Positions 12,224-25,625 of a stretch of DNA of 64,000 bases are shown in pieces (position 1 is the stretch's first letter; each line of letters starts with the position of its first letter). A program made the position numbers and the translations under genes. Below the pieces are notes generated by a model. The model did no database searches. It was not told the DNA's origin and saw only the letters and a list, made by a program, of their open reading frames with translations. Source of the stretch: Atrichornis clamosus (Eukaryota > Chordata > Aves > Passeriformes > Menuridae); NCBI GenBank assembly GCA_013400975.1, contig WBMZ01005333.1:62001-126000 (forward strand), in the 5' to 3' direction.

Positions 12224-15200
12224 CTGTAAGAAACAGTTAATGGTTAAACAGAGTTGAAATTGCAGCCTCAGTCCTGCCATTGAGTCAGCTTTCTGACTTG
12301 TCCATTCACAGGCCTCATAATTGAGTAAAGCAGACAGTCTTCTTATGCTAGCAATATACCTAACCTCTCTCCCAATTAATTACATTTTTTGTTTAGAAAG
12401 AAAGCAGAGAGAGATGGATTGATTCTCCCCTGAATCTTCAGGTAACAATCCCCCTTGCATACTATTAGTACATAAATTCTTAGAATTACTCATGAACCTT
12501 GCAGCCTTAGAGGCTGCAGCTGTTTGATGTAGAATGGATGATCAAGCAATGGAACCATCAGTCACTGGGAAATAAAAAATTGTACTATGTTAATTTCAGT
12601 GCCTTTTTTTTCCACTGACCTTGATTAAATCGGTATTTCCTCCAAGGAGGTTTAATCATTCATATGTAAGCCATAAGTATGCTTTCATGCCAAGGCATGA
12701 AAATTAAGAAGGATGGCCCATAGTGAGGCTGAACTATATGCTCAGGAAAGAGCCCCACTTTCACAGTTCTGTTGGAATCAAGATCAGCTTGTCAATATTT
12801 AAGGGAGCACAGAGAGCTGGCTCACAGCTTTTTCACATGCTGTCAAAGGCCTGTCATTTCTGGCACCACCACCCCACCTAGCACTGCTTGAGGACTGTTG
12901 TGAACTATTTTAATTACAATGCTAATATTTATGCAATAGAGCAATAGTCAGAAAACTAAAATATTAAAACAGTAAGAAAACTGTATTGTATCCTGTGTCA
13001 TTGGGGTGTCCTTTATTAACAGATGACAACATCCAGATAACTCTCTTTACAGACGTCAGGAAGGAGGAAGACTGGAGCTTTGCAGGCATGTAGCTTGTCT
13101 GTGATGTGTTTATTTTGATTGTATAACCAGCAGCCCAATCTATTTCTAAAAGGATGAAATGCCATGAATGCAAGTACTGTCTATATGGCAGAACTATATA
13201 ATGTAAAAAGGAGGCTTTGAGGTATTAATACTTACGCTAAATTTTAACTATAAACAAAACTAATGCATTGAGTCCAAGACCTACTCATGTTTTATATATT
13301 CTTTGTTAAAACTGACTTAAAACAACCCTCAGACCTTCTCACCAAATTTTGTCACTGCACGTATTATCCTGTATCTGATTCCATAAATGCATCAGGGAAG
13401 GGAATATGCTATATTCTATTGAAAAAGCTATGTAAATATACAGAAGTATATACATGATTTCTGATAGTTCTCATCTTCAATGAGATTTGCTTCTGCTCAA
13501 TGGACCTTGGGAAAGTTGTCTGTACTGAAGGAAGTCCTGCAACATTCCTGAAGTGCTTGTGGACTTTATACTGGATGCTGAAGCACTTCAGATATGTTAC
13601 ACCATCGTCATTTCCCATCCTAGTGAGACAGAAGACTGATTAATCTGGCAGAGACCATTTTTGTGAGACTTACCTCAAACAACCAAATAAGCAATGCTGC
13701 AATGCCAATGGATCTCATAATAGCAGTGTAGTAATCCAGCAAGGCCTCTCTGCACCCCTTCACCCAGATGTTGAGCTCCTCCGTCAGAAAATCGTAGTTG
13801 TAGTGAGCACTGTTGTTTGTCAGCTGGTACTGGATGCAGGGCCGTGGGGAGCTGGGGTTGCAGCAGCTGAAGGGGACTCCATCCACCAAGAACTTCCCAT
13901 CAACATTGCTCTTCAGACGGCTGCAACAGGACAGAAAATCTGGGCATTACAAACATGGTGTTAGCAGTGCCTGTGATTTCGGAAAAGCAAATAACAAAAT
14001 TCTGCTGCAACTTGAGCCTCTCCAATACAACAACAGGAAAATGGGGATATACTTTCAACTAGCAAAGTTGTTTACTGCAGGAAAACTGAATACTGGATTT
14101 GCTGCATTTAAGTGTGGTATGAGCACAGTATCTCATGTGGTTCCTGGTTCTGTGCCACAAGACCTGAATTCAGTGTTCATGGAGATGTTGCCTTTTCAGG
14201 TATCTTTGTGCTGAAAGTACTAAAGGCAATTTCTGAACTTGTTTGTCTTGGTGAAATTCTAATGGAAGTTATGTCCCTGGAAATCCTGTGTTTCACTACT
14301 TCTGAATTTATTTTCAACAAAATCATTCTGTAAGAGAGAACCTAATACAAGAACAACATTGCATGACACAGAAACCACTGGAAATCATCTGCTGGTCTTT
14401 AATCACTGTACCCATTGCAGTGGCTAGTTCAGCACATTTTTTGAGACTAATTCACAGGGGAGTTTCTACTTCTTGTAACTTTACTTTCTGTAACTTTAAA
14501 AAATATATTTATTACTAAAAACTATTCTTTTCCCTCTCCTATAAGATCAGGAGGAAAATAAGTAGTGAAAGAGGAAAGATGAAGAAGAATAAGAAAAAGA
14601 ATCATATGATGGGAAGAACACGGTCTCAAATCAGTAAGATTTTCTGGAAGTTAAATGAATGCTTGGCATCCATTTTCCTTGTATCACCTTCTCTTTAGCC
14701 AGTGTGTCCTTATGAGGACTTTTGTTTTCAAACAGGCTCTTCAGAAAAAGAGGTGTTTCAGAAACTGAAGAGTATCTGAGAAGCTGAGAGATCACATCTT
14801 GGGGAAGCAGCCTGTAGGCATATATCTATTTTCATGCTCACTGCAAAAGGCTGATTTCCTGGCACAGCCGCACAGGTGAGAGCCATGCCCTGGTTTAATC
14901 AAGTCCAGGCCCTTTACTCATTTTAAGGGGGCCAGCATACAGGAAAGACAACTTTCACTTAGATATCCAGCTTTCACCATTTCCCAATAGTAAATTTTTT
15001 TAATACTTTCCAAAACTTAAAAATTTATTAACATTTACAAATGATATTTTTCTGTTCCACTACAGCTGATCTAAATCAGAGAGAAGGAAGTCATCACAAG
15101 AAGCTCATCAGGTGAACAGAAGAACCAGAAAAACTGTAGTGCAGTGTTGTTCTAGCATTTTGGGACGAAATGTAACCTTCAAATGAAACATAAGCTGCTA

Positions 15201-18200
15201 GGAAGCTCAGTATTTGTGACAGTGCTGTGATGGCAGAATAATTGCTTTTATTTTATTGCTGTGAGCCTGCTAAATACAACCTTCTTTTTTTTCCCCTCTA
15301 TTTTTCCCTTCTCCCCCTTTTTTCACCCTCTTCTTCCCTTGTGTGTTTTTTCCCCCCCTCTCTTTTTTATTTGGGTGATGGCATGTTTAGTTTAAAATTC
15401 TCTCAAAAACATCTTCCTCAAAGATCTTTCCAAGTAATCTAGGAAATTCATCTGCCATTTCCCACTTAGGAGAGGAATAGGCATGAATTCCTCTCTATTT
15501 TCAATGCTAGCTCTTCATTTTGTGGCCATCATATTCCTGGTGATGGCAAGAGAATGGAACCAATGCAAAAGAACCCAAATAGTCCACTGAAAGTAGACTG
15601 AAGTGTGCGAGCTGTGTCATGGGCACAGGCAAACCCAGGCCTGGAAGGGAAGGGAGCCAGAGAGGCACAAACCAGAAGGCTACCATGTGGGAGGAGAAAA
15701 GAAAACTTGCAGGGGAGAGGAAGGCTGGCACATTGTGAAAGGGAAGATTTTGCCTGGGCCAGCAAAATGCCTTCTATATTTCAGGGTATTATGTACACTT
15801 AATGACCCAAACATAGTACAGCATCTAAGATGGTTGAAATGCAGTCTCTTAAGCTGAGTCTTAAGTTTTTCTTTTGATCCAAGCATCAATTTAACTATTT
15901 TTTTTTTTTTTCCTGACACGTAAGAGGAATCTTCATTCTACTGCCAACAGTAGCTTTTTCCAGATGTGGGTTATGTCCTCCTGCCACTGTGTTTCTGCTG
16001 CTAGTAGCAAATTAGAGAATGATGCATGTTTGTACTGTTAGAAGTGAAAACCTCAGTAACAGCTGGGGGAGCAAGACATTCACTGCTATTTGCTGTTGCA
16101 ATTCAAATTTATTATGGTATTGTAAATCAAGAAGTTGCTTTTGAGATGTAAAAAAAAGATGTTTATTACCCAACCAAAGCAATGACAGGATTGTACCGCT
16201 GCAACCTGCCTTATCTTCCTACCATTCCATTGACTCATTCCATGCCTTGTCACATTGTGGTGTTTGCAATAGAGCTGTAGAAGAGAGGGCAGGGAAGAGG
16301 GTATGAAGGAAGGTGAAAAGTTCAGTTCTGTAAAGGTTACATGTGGGTTGACAGTATGTCAGTTCTCACCTGCTTTGCCTCTTGATCTGCAAACTACTAA
16401 CTGACATACAGTACAGGTTGAAACCAAGAAATATTTGATTCCTTCTCCATCCTTTTGGAACACTGCCAGTTGGGCTTTGCTTCCAATGATCTCATATCAA
16501 AAGTTGCACTACCAGATTTTTGGAATCATGGTATAATTTGGTTATATAGGACCACCTTGGATTCTGGCAATCAAGATGAAATTAACTAGTCTATCTGCAA
16601 CAAAAGAAATTCATAAATTACTTTCCTCACACGTATTTCACTGTCACCTTCTGCCTAAATGGGGCAAAAGTTAACTGAAGTGTACTCTCAAAATAATGGC
16701 AGAGAACAGGTGACCCTGCAGAAGGAAACAGAGTTTAGTTAAGACCCTGCATAAAACATTACTGTCTCTGCATGTCTCACAGAAATAAAAGGCAGTATAT
16801 TTTACTTTTGACCTCACACTAAGATACCACTCTTAAGTTACTGGGGACCATCTTTGTTGTCATGTCACTTTTCAGTGTAGGCCCAGGATTTACAACACCT
16901 CTGGGTCAGTCTGTTCTGCATGACACTTTCTAACCTCTCTCTTGAGAACTCTTGTACTGCTTTATTTCCACGGACAACTGTCTTATGCATGCTGATGCCC
17001 TCTTGTCTGTATTCTCCTAGGTCCTGCTCTCTGGTATATTTGCAGCTCTCTATATACACTTCGCTATGATGGCAGTTTTGAGTTGTGAATTCTGTGAAAA
17101 TAAGACCTTTGGCCTCCCTTCCTCTGCCTTTACTATCACCGATTTTTGAGTTCCACAAAACAGCACTCGACAAATGCCAGTCAGGCTCTTTGTGTTTGTC
17201 CTTCCTAGGAATACAAAGCTACTACACTGTCATCAGTGAAGACCTTTTTCAGCTTTAGAAGAATTATTACAGACTGGATTATCTACTTTTGGAAATGTTC
17301 AACTTTTACCTTGTCTGTAAGTATTACCACTCTTCTTTTTGAGCTTATCATTTCACAGTTGCTACATGGTGTGAAGCACCACCACCACCACAAAAAAAAG
17401 AAAAAAAGGGGGGGTTATGCTTTTTTTTGCAGTATGTATGTGATGTTTGGCAGGTTCTCATGTGTGAGCATAGAGATTTGAACCTGCGATTGCAAAGTCT
17501 AATACCTTGAAGGAGAAGGGTCTTTCAGTGTTTAGGATTGACTTTGTAATGTCCTGATAGCACAATCCTTTTTTTTCTTTCCATTATCAGCTCACTATAA
17601 CTGAAATCAAAATTTTGAAATAGGTAATTCACCACATTGAAAAAGGAAAGATACATCTTTGCTTTGCTTAGCATCCCTAAAGGCTTAACAAAAGGCAACT
17701 TTTGATTGTGCATTTTGATTGTGTTTAGCATAAGTAATGTCATCATTCTACATTTTTTTTAATTAACATACAAAGGTCCAGAAAAAATAGCTTTCACTTA
17801 CTGAAAGAGTTTTTCTCCTAAAATTTTTTGTTATGACTGATAAATACTTACTCCAGAACCTCTTTGGAAGCCATGTTCAGATAACGAGCAGATACCCACT
17901 GAATTTCAAACCAGTCTCTAAAGCCATTGTTTCCACAGCAGTGGAATCCAATTTGTAACAAATCCACTGTTTTCTTTAAGAAACATCGTCCAGGTATGTC
18001 AGTGTCTTTATAGAACTTAATGGCATCCCTCAGTCCCAGATAGAGAGACTCTTCCAGCTCGTTCCTCATGGTATAGCACATGAGAGCACCCACCAGGATG
18101 CAGAAGGTAAAACAGAAGGTACATACGATGTATGGCAGCATAACTAATTTCCATCGAGAGAACTTGTTTGCATCTGAGCAGTCATAGCAGATTTTGCCAC

Positions 18201-18432
18201 CCAGAAAGTTGATGATACATGCTATGACCCCTACAGAGATCAGCATGTTGGGGACAGAGTTAATGTCCCCTTTTGCCATCACTTCATTGCGCTTCTTGAT
18301 CTCTATTTTCAGAAAGAGGCCAAGACTGAAGAGAATGATCCCACTCACTACAGAAACCCAGTTGAGGATCCACAAGATTTGAGCCAATTTGTCCCTCTTG
18401 GTTTTGGTGAATTTTACTTTGAGGACAGCCAT
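11957..18432 (-). CDS. PRPH2L: Peripherin-2-like photoreceptor tetraspanin, complete three-exon gene, 364 aa
   Basis: Peripherin-family tetraspanins shape the rims of rod and cone outer-segment discs. The join is 18432-17852, 13920-13674 and 12223-11957. The visible protein has four membrane segments (about 19-41, 60-80, 100-124, 264-286) and a large D2 loop. Loop cysteines fall at 150, 165, 166, 213, 214, 222 and 250, the human PRPH2 positions, with R172, P210 and the N229-N230-S231 glycosylation site. Coding exon lengths of 581 and 247 place introns after codon position 581 and 828, as in PRPH2. The start is the ATG giving MAVLKVKF; an upstream in-frame ATG lacks family similarity. The tail after 290 is divergent and longer than human PRPH2 (346 aa). 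The locus between UBR1 and TTBK2 and the divergence favour the PRPH2L/crds2 paralogue over PRPH2 or ROM1. Confidence 0.92.
13674..13920 (-). CDS. PRPH2L: PRPH2L coding exon 2
   Basis: 247 bases after acceptor ctgttgcag, ending TTTGAG before gtaagt. It encodes Asp194 to Glu276, including [20 protein letters not shown], the NNS sequon at 229-231, Cys250 and the start of the fourth membrane helix. It ends in phase 0. An antisense frame of 133 residues overlaps it and is a shadow. Confidence 0.94.
17852..18432 (-). CDS. PRPH2L: PRPH2L coding exon 1
   Basis: 581 coding bases from ATG (18432-18430) to GA before donor gtaagt (complement of 17851-17846). It encodes residues 1-193 and two bases of Asp194: cytoplasmic N-terminus, three membrane helices and the first part of the D2 loop, with GRC150, CCGNNG (165-170) and RDWFEIQW. 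Confidence 0.94.
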
Positions 18433-18522
18433 AGTCAGATGAGCATTAGGAAAAGAAGCGTAGGTCAAGAGAAGCTTGTAAGCTGATTAGGAGCATGTAT
18501 CCAAGGCATGCAGGAGAAATCT

Positions 18523-18560
<38 letters not shown>

Positions 18561-18620
18561 AAAGATTACTGTCTGTTTGAGCAGGTATTTTTAGCGGCTA
18601 CAAAGAACTTCCTGTACAGC
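18433..18620 (-). promoter_or_regulatory. PRPH2L: Putative PRPH2L 5'UTR and proximal promoter
   Basis: The position directly upstream of the start codon is the main evidence. It contains the CT tract and two TAATC cores on the gene's strand (complements of 18485-18489 and 18564-18568), the core of CRX/OTX photoreceptor sites. No TATA box is convincing. The transcription start is unknown. Confidence 0.35.
18525..18558. repeat. (AG)17 microsatellite just upstream of PRPH2L
   Basis: Seventeen perfect AG units, 93 bases before the PRPH2L start codon. On the gene's strand it is a CT tract, in the probable 5'UTR or core promoter. Confidence 0.98.
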
Positions 18621-21600
18621 CTCACGCACTCAGAGTCCCACCAAGGGAGTGTCCCAGTGAAATTTGTTGCTTAAATTTCATAATAATGTGAATCACTAGA
18701 AAAAAAAAATTATAAGAACCAACTAGAACAACTCAAAACGAGTGAACAGTACATACACTGACACTGGATTCCTATGAGTTTTTGTCAAGACCAATTTTCT
18801 GTGCAGACCTTCTGATGTCTAAAAGTGAAGTAGTATGCTGTCTTTCCCTTCAGAAATTTCCCAGTGTCTTTCCCTTCTTCTTTATTGCCTGTATTTTTTT
18901 GACAATTATAGGTATTTATTATTCTTAGATTCCTTATTATTCCCTACAAGAAGGACTTCTACGTTTGAAGGTTTGTCTTCTTTTTCCCTGTTATTAATGG
19001 ATCTAAGAAAAGATACCATCTTTCCCAGCACTTTTAATCTTCTCTACAGTACTATCCATAACTCCTGCTTTGTGCCACTACAATTATATCACACTTACAG
19101 ACAGAAAGCAGCTAATAACAACCAAGATCTAAAACTTGTTAGAGCAAGAGACAATGTGTTTTTGGTGTACATGATGTGGATATAGAACTATGCTTCAGTA
19201 CTTCAGGATCAAACCATGATCTTCTACTCTTCTTCCAATGCTTTGTGATCGCCTTTCCTCAACACAGGCTAGATACATGGAGTCCTTCTTTCCTTCCTCC
19301 CCCAAAAACTTGCTTGTCTTGTCCTAATTCAGTAACTTTCATTAGAGTGATTTTCTATTATATAACTCTGTGCTATAAAATTATCTAGTCAGTTAGTTCC
19401 ACTAAGACAATGGCATTTATAAACAGTGAAACATAATCCTGTAAATTTGGGGAAGTAGAGAAGTATAAGCAGCATAATACTTTCTAAGTTACTGGTTGCT
19501 GTTACTGAACAAACCTGGTATCAGCTAGAACAGCATGAAAAACACCTGTAGACAAGCTGGACAGAAGTAGGGCTACACTGACCTGCTAAAGGATCCCCAG
19601 CTGCAATGAAGCTTAACATTGGGTAAGCAGATTGTTGCAGAGTACAGTGTAAAAAGGTAACAGTGTCCCAGCGTCTTCATGTGTTCACGTTGGAAGGAAT
19701 CAATTCTATTTGTACAGGCAAGTAATAGGTTGTTTGAGTCACATTAGGATATGGTTAAATATCTTCATGCATTAAGATTTTAAAGCCTGTGGGATCCAAT
19801 TAATTCATGTTGCATTTATTTTCTCCTACATTTACAGAGGAAACTAATTCCCTCAAAACTACTCAGCTCTGTATATCTTTTGTACAATTCACAGAATAGC
19901 GTGCAAAATGCACGGTGTTTTTCCTTACCAGCCTATTTCCGAAGTTGTTGAGGCCAGTAGCTCTGACTTTAAAAGCAGGGTCCAAATTTTAATGATTGTT
20001 AATGCTGATTATCAGCTATGGCTGAATATTGATTGTGATAATATTGTGATAATCATATTGATGATAGACACCTTACAGAGATGTCCAGAGAATAGTAATT
20101 GATAAAATGACAACATTTTCTTCACACCTTTCTTCTACAGTATCCTTCAGACCTCATTTGAAAGGATCATGCTCTGCTGGTACAGAATTAAGCCTCCATA
20201 CCAATTCAGCTGCCAGCCTGCCTGCTGAGCCTGGAGACAGTATCTTTGATTGCTTCACCAGTTAAGCAGTTCATGACTTGACCTTAAATAGCTATAAATG
20301 CTTGCTGCTAATAGATTTATTTGCTCCTGATACTCAGGTCTCAGAGCTCACAACAGAGAGAACTTGTTGTGAAATTTCCTGGCTACTGATACACAATTCA
20401 CGTTCAATGGCCAGCACATATGAACACATCACTCACTGTTCATTTCTATGAGACCCATGTATGTAGTTGAAAAATGCCTCTAAATTGTTCAGCACACATA
20501 CAGTTACAGTGACACTGAAAATATCTTACTTGCCAAACATATGTTGTTTCAACATTTGAATAAAAGTTGTAAATGGTTCTACTTTTACTTAAAAGGCTTT
20601 GTTGATTTTGCAAGATGTAAATTTGAGACTGTCTGTCATATTCTAGCCATAAAGATATTTGAAGCTGGGTTCCATAAGCAGGGATACATTCAATCTTCTG
20701 TAGCTATTCTGATATTGCTCTATCCCAAATTTTCAGATGCCTAAAGTTTAAAAAAGTAAAAAAATTTCTGGGTAAGCAAAACTCTCCTAGTAATTCCTTG
20801 TCTTCAGAAATTATTGTGTGGTACTTTCAGCTTCCTTTGTGCGTTTTTAGTATCGTTATCGGATTAGATTTCATGGAATATTGACATTCATGTAACTGTG
20901 GTACCCACATCAGAGTTCTCCAGCAGCGTAAGAGCTGCAATTTCATTGGAGTCCTAGTGCCAGAGGAAAGGGACGAAATGACTGGTTGTTGTAGTTCAGT
21001 GACCACTTGTGGACTGGCTCTGCTGTCACTGATATACCTGGGATTGCATAAATGATCTTTGGGATACACTGTGCTTCTTATGAAACCTTGAGTGCATTGA
21101 GTCTGGGTCAGAAGTACAAGTTACCTATTCTGTTCCTTGTTTCTAGCTTCTACATGGATATTTATCTTGAGATTATTTTCACCTATGCTAACAGTTTACT
21201 GGATTTCTTTCAGATAAGACGACTCTCTTCCCATCATAATGAACACACCATAACATTATTCTTTCCCTAACTGTTTATTAAAGTATTGAATACATTTATT
21301 AATGTAAGATTGCAACACTCACAGAGCTGCATAGTATAATATTTTGAACACCATGAAGAAAGTTTTTCCAGCTCAAAGAATTGAAGGGCAATTATGAGCT
21401 AAAACTGTTAGTCTTGCTCTGCAATGTGTCTATTCTTTTCCAAGGCATATTTGGGAGCAGGCTACTGTAAAGCCACAAATGTTCCCACCAGTTCAGTGGA
21501 ACTAACACCTGTATCAAAGTTCTTAGAAACCTTTGCATGTGAGCCACTCCAGAGTTATGAATCATATACACAGAGACATTTTTTCCCTGGCTATGGGAGA

Positions 21601-23705
21601 GAAAACTGGATTTTATTCTATAAAGGGAGAAATATTTCTTTCAACAAAAGAAGCCAATAAATTTGGAAACCTCTCCCATAATATCAATACTGTTCTCAAG
21701 CTTTCTTTTTCTAATGCAAACTTTTCTAACTTTAAACACAGCTCCCATCACCATACAATTTGCTTCCAAGATGTCACCTATTAGCATTCCTTTGCTATCA
21801 AATTCCTCTAACTACATTGAACAAGACATAGCAGAGCTATTTATTTATTGATAACATTTACTTATTAGATACAGATTGTTCAAAGAAATTTGGCACTTTT
21901 GTCATAAACAAACCACATCTTACCTTACTGATTTAGCTAAAATCTGACATTTTAGCTAAGCACACATTCCTATTTGTGACACTGTAAAAGAAACCACTAA
22001 CCTGCTTCAGAGGATTGAACAGGATCTTGAAACTGGTAACTTGCTGAATACAAGGGAGACAATACCTGAATCAGACATCCTGGGGATGACTGAAATACTG
22101 ATTTCCTGATGTGTCTGTAGTTGTTCTGTCTGCACACTGACTCGGCAATGGAGATGGAGAAAACCACTTCAGCTCTCCTACCCGTGCTAATCTCTCTTTC
22201 ATCACTAATCGTAGCTAAGAGATTTATTTCAAGGTTCTTATGCCACCAGATTAAATCCTGCAAAACAGGCCAATTAACTGAGTGTGAACTGAGATCTCAC
22301 TGACAAAATGGTTTATAGGAACTTCTTTTATCTTTTTACCCTGATGGAGTTTTGGGCTAATAAGTGACAGAGACTGTTTTTCGGTACCTGCTAATGTCTT
22401 CAGTAGCTCTTAATTTGTTCTTAACAATAAATATGCCTCCCAAGGAGAGAAGAGTGAGAATAATAAAACTTTGTGATTCTGTGGGAAGGGATAAATCTAT
22501 CTTAGGCAACTATCATTTACATCTTTACCCATCATTCCACATTTTCTTGCTTTGGATGGCATTGTCTGTCTTCTGTGTATTGAATGTGACTGTCCAGGAA
22601 AAGAATTCAAGTAACCAAGAGCAATGGCATCATTCTGTATGATTCACAGTAGATTCTGGTTTGGGAAGCTTTCCAAGTTCAAGAACAATCTAGTAACCTT
22701 TGTCCTAGTCTCTTATCTAGCTCTATTCCAAGCAAAAGCAAAAGTGCCCTCTGGCATTTCTGAGCACAGCATGTAGCAATTTGTGGGTGGATGTGGCTGG
22801 GTTGAACTGGCAACAGTGGTGGCAAGAAGCTCAGTCTGCAGCAATGCTTGGTCATTAGTGGTGATGTCAGTACCAGAACTGAATCACTAAGCAGGAGCAG
22901 GTTTGAGCTATAGGGTCCATATCCATAACACATCAGCACAGCAGAGAGAGTTCAGTGGGCACATGACTGACTGCAAGGAGCCCTGCACCAGGCATTGTAA
23001 TGTGTATGAATATTCTCAGAAGCATAAAACTGTCCTCTCCCAGTTGATGATGAGCAATAAACCAGTACCCTGAAACCACTGTGATTCTAACTCTGTATTC
23101 TGGCAGTACAATATTCTAAGAAGAAAAAGCAATTAAGTCTTGTTCACTTGGCAGAAACCATTTCATATATTACTGCATGGAAAAGGGAGGCTCATAATTG
23201 TCAGCATCACTCTGTGTGTCTATGCGATGAAAATCCCCAAGGACAAGTTCCAGCATGGTAAAGTTGTACAGTGAAATTCTCTCCCTCTTCAGTTTTTCTG
23301 ATAACTCAAAACTAATGTTTACACCATGAGCTCCATCCAACAATGCGTTGTCCAGTACTGCATGGCAAACACACAGACTGTTTCCTAGATGTGGGGGGAG
23401 GTCCCAGGAACCATACAGGCTCAGTGTGCTTTTTGCTGGCAACTTCAGTTCAGAAAAATGTAATTTACCATAACTTCACCTCTCTAAAGAAAATGTCTAA
23501 AGTAAGGCTTCCAGCTTTCTATCTTGCCTATGTCCTAATAATTCAGAGCATATGTGAGACATCTGGGACCTACTGGACCTACTGCATATGGACCACACAA
23601 ATGCTTGCATATACACCCTAAATGCATTGAATTAGTTCTGTGTACAAGTCATTCATGCTTTGGACTTCTTCTACTCATGCAGACCACGGGGAATATATTA
23701 GATCT

Positions 23706-23813
23706 GTTCAAATGTGTACATTTGTGTACTGATCAAATCTACAGAAGCACATTCAAGAGGTATAATGTTTTCCTTGTGTACAGCACAAGTACACAAATGC
23801 ACACATTTTGAAC
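23706..23813. repeat. Near-perfect 25-26 base inverted repeat with 57-base spacer
   Basis: The left arm 23706-23730 (gttcaaatgtgtac...) and right arm 23788-23813 (agtacacaaatg...) are reverse complements except for one substitution and one extra T. It could be a fossil MITE end pair or a hairpin. No target duplication is evident. Confidence 0.8.
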
Positions 23814-25625
23814 TATTTTTCTGGCTGGGATGTGATATCTCAGAAATTCTGGACAAATGACTGAAGTCCTTTTCTATGTTCAAAAAAAGTTCACTTGTGA
23901 AAACCCTCCACATCTGCAGAACTCCAAACATGTTATCCCTGAGTGTTAGAAAATGTTACTGCCTCAGTTACCTAGTAGCAGAAAAATGCACCTTCCCTGT
24001 GGCTGCTTTGCAACACAAACCTAGTATTGTATGCATGAAAGCAAGCAGGCAGGAGATGGCAGTGCTGCTGTATGTAGGTTTTTTCTACAATACAGAGCAA
24101 GAAGCTTTTTTTTTTTTTTTTTTAATTTGTGATAAGAGATTGGAGGTAATTCACACAGCAAATGGAAGCTCGAGAATGCCTCATTGTAAGAAATTACTTA
24201 AATCCAATCTTAATGCAATTAGAGGTTAATGCTACTTGTATTTTTTGTTCCATCTCATAGTTGGAAATGGTTTCAGCTGCAAATTTAATATCAAAATTTG
24301 AATTATTTAGAAATTAGTTCTGGTTTATGACATTCTATAAATAACCATGATGTATTGTCTTACAGACCTGATGAAAAACCTGAACACTAAGACAGTGGAG
24401 TAGCATTTTGTAACTGCAGGAGTGGTTGTACATGTGGGGCTGACATCATTCACCCAGCAGTATAGAAAGAAATCCCACACTTCCTGCTAACAGTGGAGAT
24501 TGCTGTACTATGTCTGTGGATCTGAAACAGGTAAATTTAACAAATGTTTGGCCAATTACTTACCTATTTAGTACCTTTCATATATAAGTCCACAAGCAAA
24601 GACAGATGTGTTATGAATCAGCGTAATGAAATAAGTAGTTGGGATGATATATGCTGCAAAGTTTAATTTTACATCTAGTTTCCAAAAATTGTTTTATTTT
24701 TATATTTGGATAGCTTTTCATTTCATCTTGTATTTAATGTAAATGGTAACTAGTGATATGAGATTTTGGAGTACTGGACTAGAACTGGAGGTACTGGGTG
24801 AGTCTGATGCAAGCAAGTACTATACAACCTTTCCTTACTATGTCAGTGCTTAAGATCTGGGGCAAGTCCATATTCAGGAAAAGATTCTCACTGATATGTG
24901 TTAATGGGGAGAGGGCATGAACAACCATCTGCTTTTTTTTGGCTTTTGTAAAGTTGTGAACAACATGGTAGATACTGAGAGACTTAAGTTATTAAGCAAA
25001 TAGAAGCAATGGAGTCTTTGAAGAACATTTGTTTCTCAATTACATTTTTTACCTTTTAGGAAGGAAATATAGTGGTATTTAGATTATTATGGTTGTTTTA
25101 GTTAGATAAAGGTACCTAAGTTAAGTCACAACATCTGAAATTCTTATGATATTGCAGAGTTGGAGGAAGGAATGTCAAAACTCAAAGGCCAAAGTAATGG
25201 CAATAGGCAATAATGTAAAAGAACCTAGTTTGTACATTAAAATGACACAAAGCTTATTGAAAACTAGGTCAGTTTTACAACTACAGCTCTACTCTGTACT
25301 ACAGTTGTACCAGAAGACCTGCGGTACTATGTTCCATAAAAAATACATATCTTATAACTGTAGCTCATTTAATTGCCTGAAGAACACCACAGATTAAACA
25401 AATCAGAAAAAGAAGTACTACATTTTTCAGATGTGTAAAGGTTATGACAATTTGGATGCTGAAACCAGTCTCAGGCAAAAAGGAAATTATAGCAGACCTG
25501 CATGAACTGCACTGCACACGTACACCCTGTCATCTGGGCTCCTGTATATTGCAGGAAATTCCATGCCGGTACCTGTCAGGCTGGCTCTGATTTCAATCCA
25601 TGGGAGCTGTACTGTCCACAATCTC

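Noticed and set aside
12683..12702. 9-bp perfect palindrome TTTCATGCC-AA-GGCATGAAA
   Set aside because: Real but short; such hairpins are expected by chance in a window of this size.
13813..14214. 133-codon open frame on the + strand
   Set aside because: It is antisense to PRPH2L exon 2 and runs into the intron; the - strand frame has the homology.
16515..16575. CR1-like stretch aatcatggtataatttggtt
   Set aside because: Match is short and interrupted; not enough landmarks to call a CR1.
11957..18432. PRPH2 or ROM1 proper
   Set aside because: Locus beside UBR1 and tail divergence favour the PRPH2L paralogue. A phylogeny would settle it.
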